64,000 nt of DNA from Leclercia adecarboxylata. GTDB lineage: Bacteria > Pseudomonadota > Gammaproteobacteria > Enterobacterales > Enterobacteriaceae. Numbering within the stretch: position 1 is the first letter of the stretch; the number at the start of each line of letters is the position of its first letter. This document shows, piece by piece, positions 62,655 to 64,000 of the stretch. Under the pieces are notes generated by a model that saw nothing but the letters and a program-made list of their open reading frames with translations, was not told where the DNA came from and did not search any database. The stretch is from contig NZ_CP040889.1 of the NCBI RefSeq assembly GCF_006171285.1, positions 434,001 through 498,000 of the forward strand. The letters run 5' to 3'. Position numbers and translations under genes: made by a program.

Positions 62655-63329
62655 TTAAATTTCGTCTGGTGTACGCAGATTGGTCACTGCAATACGTTCG
62701 CCGCGTTTACGCTCGCGCTCAGACTGCATGTTAGCGCGGTACACGCCCTGGTCACCCACAACCCAGGAGAGCGGACGGCGTTCTTTGCCAATCGACTCCT
62801 GCAACAGCATCAGCGCCTGCATGTAGGCTTCTGGACGCGGTGGGCAGCCCGGGATGTAAACGTCAACAGGGATAAACTTATCTACACCTTGTACGACGGA
62901 ATAGATGTCGTACATGCCGCCAGAGTTTGCACAAGCGCCCATGGAGATAACCCATTTTGGCTCGAGCATCTGGTCGTACAGACGCTGAATGACCGGTGCC
63001 ATTTTGGTAAAGCAGGTACCCGCAACCACCATCAGGTCAGCCTGACGCGGAGAGGCACGCAGTACTTCTGCACCAAAACGCGCAACGTCATGCACCGCAG
63101 TGAATGACGTCACCATTTCAACGTAGCAGCAAGAAAGGCCAAAGTTGTATGGCCAGATGGAGTTCTTACGACCCCAGTTGACCATATCGTGCATGGCATG
63201 CTCGAGCTTGCCCATGTACACGCTTTTATTGACTTCTTGCTCCAGGGGGTCGGTTACGATCTCCTGCTTTTGCAGGGGGTAACGGTCATTCTCACCGTTA
63301 GGATCTATGCGGGTGAGCGTATAATCCAT
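62655..63329 (-). CDS. nuoB: NADH dehydrogenase I subunit B (cluster N2)
   Basis: 224 residues (E. coli 220). It carries the terminal 4Fe-4S cluster N2, which reduces quinone. The tandem Cys are in [12 protein letters not shown], with further ligands in [12 protein letters not shown] and [27 protein letters not shown] is also conserved. It starts 15 bases after nuoA. Confidence 0.98.
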   Translation of the reverse strand: MDYTLTRIDPNGENDRYPLQKQEIVTDPLEQEVNKSVYMGKLEHAMHDMVNWGRKNSIWPYNFGLSCCYVEMVTSFTAVHDVARFGAEVLRASPRQADLMVVAGTCFTKMAPVIQRLYDQMLEPKWVISMGACANSGGMYDIYSVVQGVDKFIPVDVYIPGCPPRPEAYMQALMLLQESIGKERRPLSWVVGDQGVYRANMQSERERKRGERIAVTNLRTPDEI

Positions 63330-63344
63330 CTTATTGCCTCGCTG

Positions 63345-63785
63345 TTACTGCTGACGATTAGAGATACTGTTTTCCGGGTTGATACGTTCACGGCGTGAAC
63401 GCGCAGGTGTCCAGTCCAGCGCGCCAATACGCACCAGATAAACCAGACCGGCCAGTAACACTAAAATGAAAATTGCGGCCTCGACAAAGCCTACCCAGCC
63501 ACTCTCACGAATGGAGGTCGACCATGCGAACAGGTAAAGCGCTTCCACGTCGAAAATGACGAAGAACATAGCTACCAGATAGAACTTGGCAGACAGGCGT
63601 AAACGCGCGGTACCTACCGAATCGATACCCGATTCGAATGGCGTGTTTTTGTGCCTTGCGCGGGCGCGACCGCCCAGGAACCAGCCGCCGACTAACATCA
63701 GGCAGCACAGGCCAATGGCAACGATAAGAAAGATTGCGAATGCCCAGTGATGAGCGATGACTTCTGTGGATGTTGACATACTCAT
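63345..63785 (-). CDS. nuoA: NADH dehydrogenase I subunit A
   Basis: 146 residues (E. coli 147), three membrane helices. It corresponds to ND3. The conserved loop is [19 protein letters not shown], next to the quinone tunnel, followed by the Asp/Glu of [15 protein letters not shown] in the second helix. The N-terminus [18 protein letters not shown] matches E. coli. It is first in the operon; the ATG at 63785 has GAGTAAGC upstream. Confidence 0.97.
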   Translation of the reverse strand: MSMSTSTEVIAHHWAFAIFLIVAIGLCCLMLVGGWFLGGRARARHKNTPFESGIDSVGTARLRLSAKFYLVAMFFVIFDVEALYLFAWSTSIRESGWVGFVEAAIFILVLLAGLVYLVRIGALDWTPARSRRERINPENSISNRQQ

Positions 63786-64000
63786 TGCTTACTCATCAAA
63801 AGTGATACCTGAGACACTGCTCTTACTGGCAGATGGGCATCACATCGATTCATGGGGAGGAACAAATAACCGTACACTAACTGTCGAAAATGAGACATAG
63901 ACAGCAAAATGATGTGGTTTTTTACTCCTTTCTATAACCTTTTGTCAACTTTAACAAAAGTTTCTTCACATTAAATTACATCGATCGAACTTCATTAACA
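63786..64000 (-). promoter_or_regulatory. Upstream region of the nuo operon
   Basis: This AT-rich stretch precedes nuoA and should carry its promoters; E. coli nuo is controlled by ArcA, NarL, FNR, IHF and Fis from a long leader. The minus strand has TTGACA (63943-63948) but no good -10 at 16-18 bases. CTTTTGT and ACAAAAG (63939-63960) form a 7-bp inverted repeat around it. The region may continue past the window. Confidence 0.4.

Overview
The window is ordinary chromosomal core DNA of a gammaproteobacterium of the family Enterobacteriaceae. Nearly every protein matches its E. coli K-12 counterpart in length and sequence as I remember them. The gene order follows the E. coli yojI-ompC-rcs-gyrA-nrd-glp-rhm-men-nuo segment. 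The differences from E. coli (mgtE beside yojI, tct genes between yfaZ and menE, cheV between rbn and nuoN, no glpQ or inaA) and the style of the OmpC sequence point to the Enterobacter cloacae complex or a close relative such as Lelliottia or Leclercia. This is inference from memory; no search was run. I see no tRNA, rRNA, insertion sequence, prophage or CRISPR.

Layout. 1-5.4 kb (all minus strand): the N-terminal part of an MgtE-type Mg2+ transporter, yojI, then the adaptive-response pair ada-alkB behind a recognisable Ada operator, and apbE. 5.5-7.0 kb: ompC, broken by a one-base frameshift near codon 46, with its OmpR-type promoter and the divergent small RNA gene micF intact. 7.4-13.7 kb: the Rcs phosphorelay, rcsD-rcsB facing rcsC across a bidirectional terminator. 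13.8-21.4 kb: gyrA (wild-type at Ser83/Asp87), ubiG, and the class Ia ribonucleotide reductase operon nrdA-nrdB-yfaE with paired DnaA boxes upstream. 21.5-27.1 kb: glpT and glpABC (anaerobic glycerol-3-phosphate use), divergent around a CRP site. 27.2-31.3 kb: the L-rhamnonate operon rhmR-rhmD-rhmT-rhmA. 31.5-33.4 kb: yfaY and yfaZ.

33.5-38.7 kb: a tricarboxylate uptake system, with two-component genes tctDE divergent from the transporter genes tctCBA. In E. coli this position between yfaZ and menE holds nudI, ais, the arn lipid A modification operon and pmrD; none of them is here. 38.7-45.7 kb: the menaquinone operon menF-D-H-B-C-E, tightly overlapped. 45.8-48.7 kb: elaB, elaA, rbn and a cheV chemotaxis gene with a flagellar-type -10 element. 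48.8-63.8 kb: the complete 13-gene NADH dehydrogenase I operon nuoA-N, with C and D fused.

Functionally the window joins envelope-stress sensing (Rcs), outer-membrane permeability (ompC/micF), DNA repair and dNTP supply, and respiration: GlpABC feeds electrons to the menaquinone made by the men operon, and Nuo feeds the quinone pool. Several REP/BIME-type palindromes lie between genes, two of them inside operons. I did not find a previously undescribed system. The most consequential observation is the ompC frameshift.
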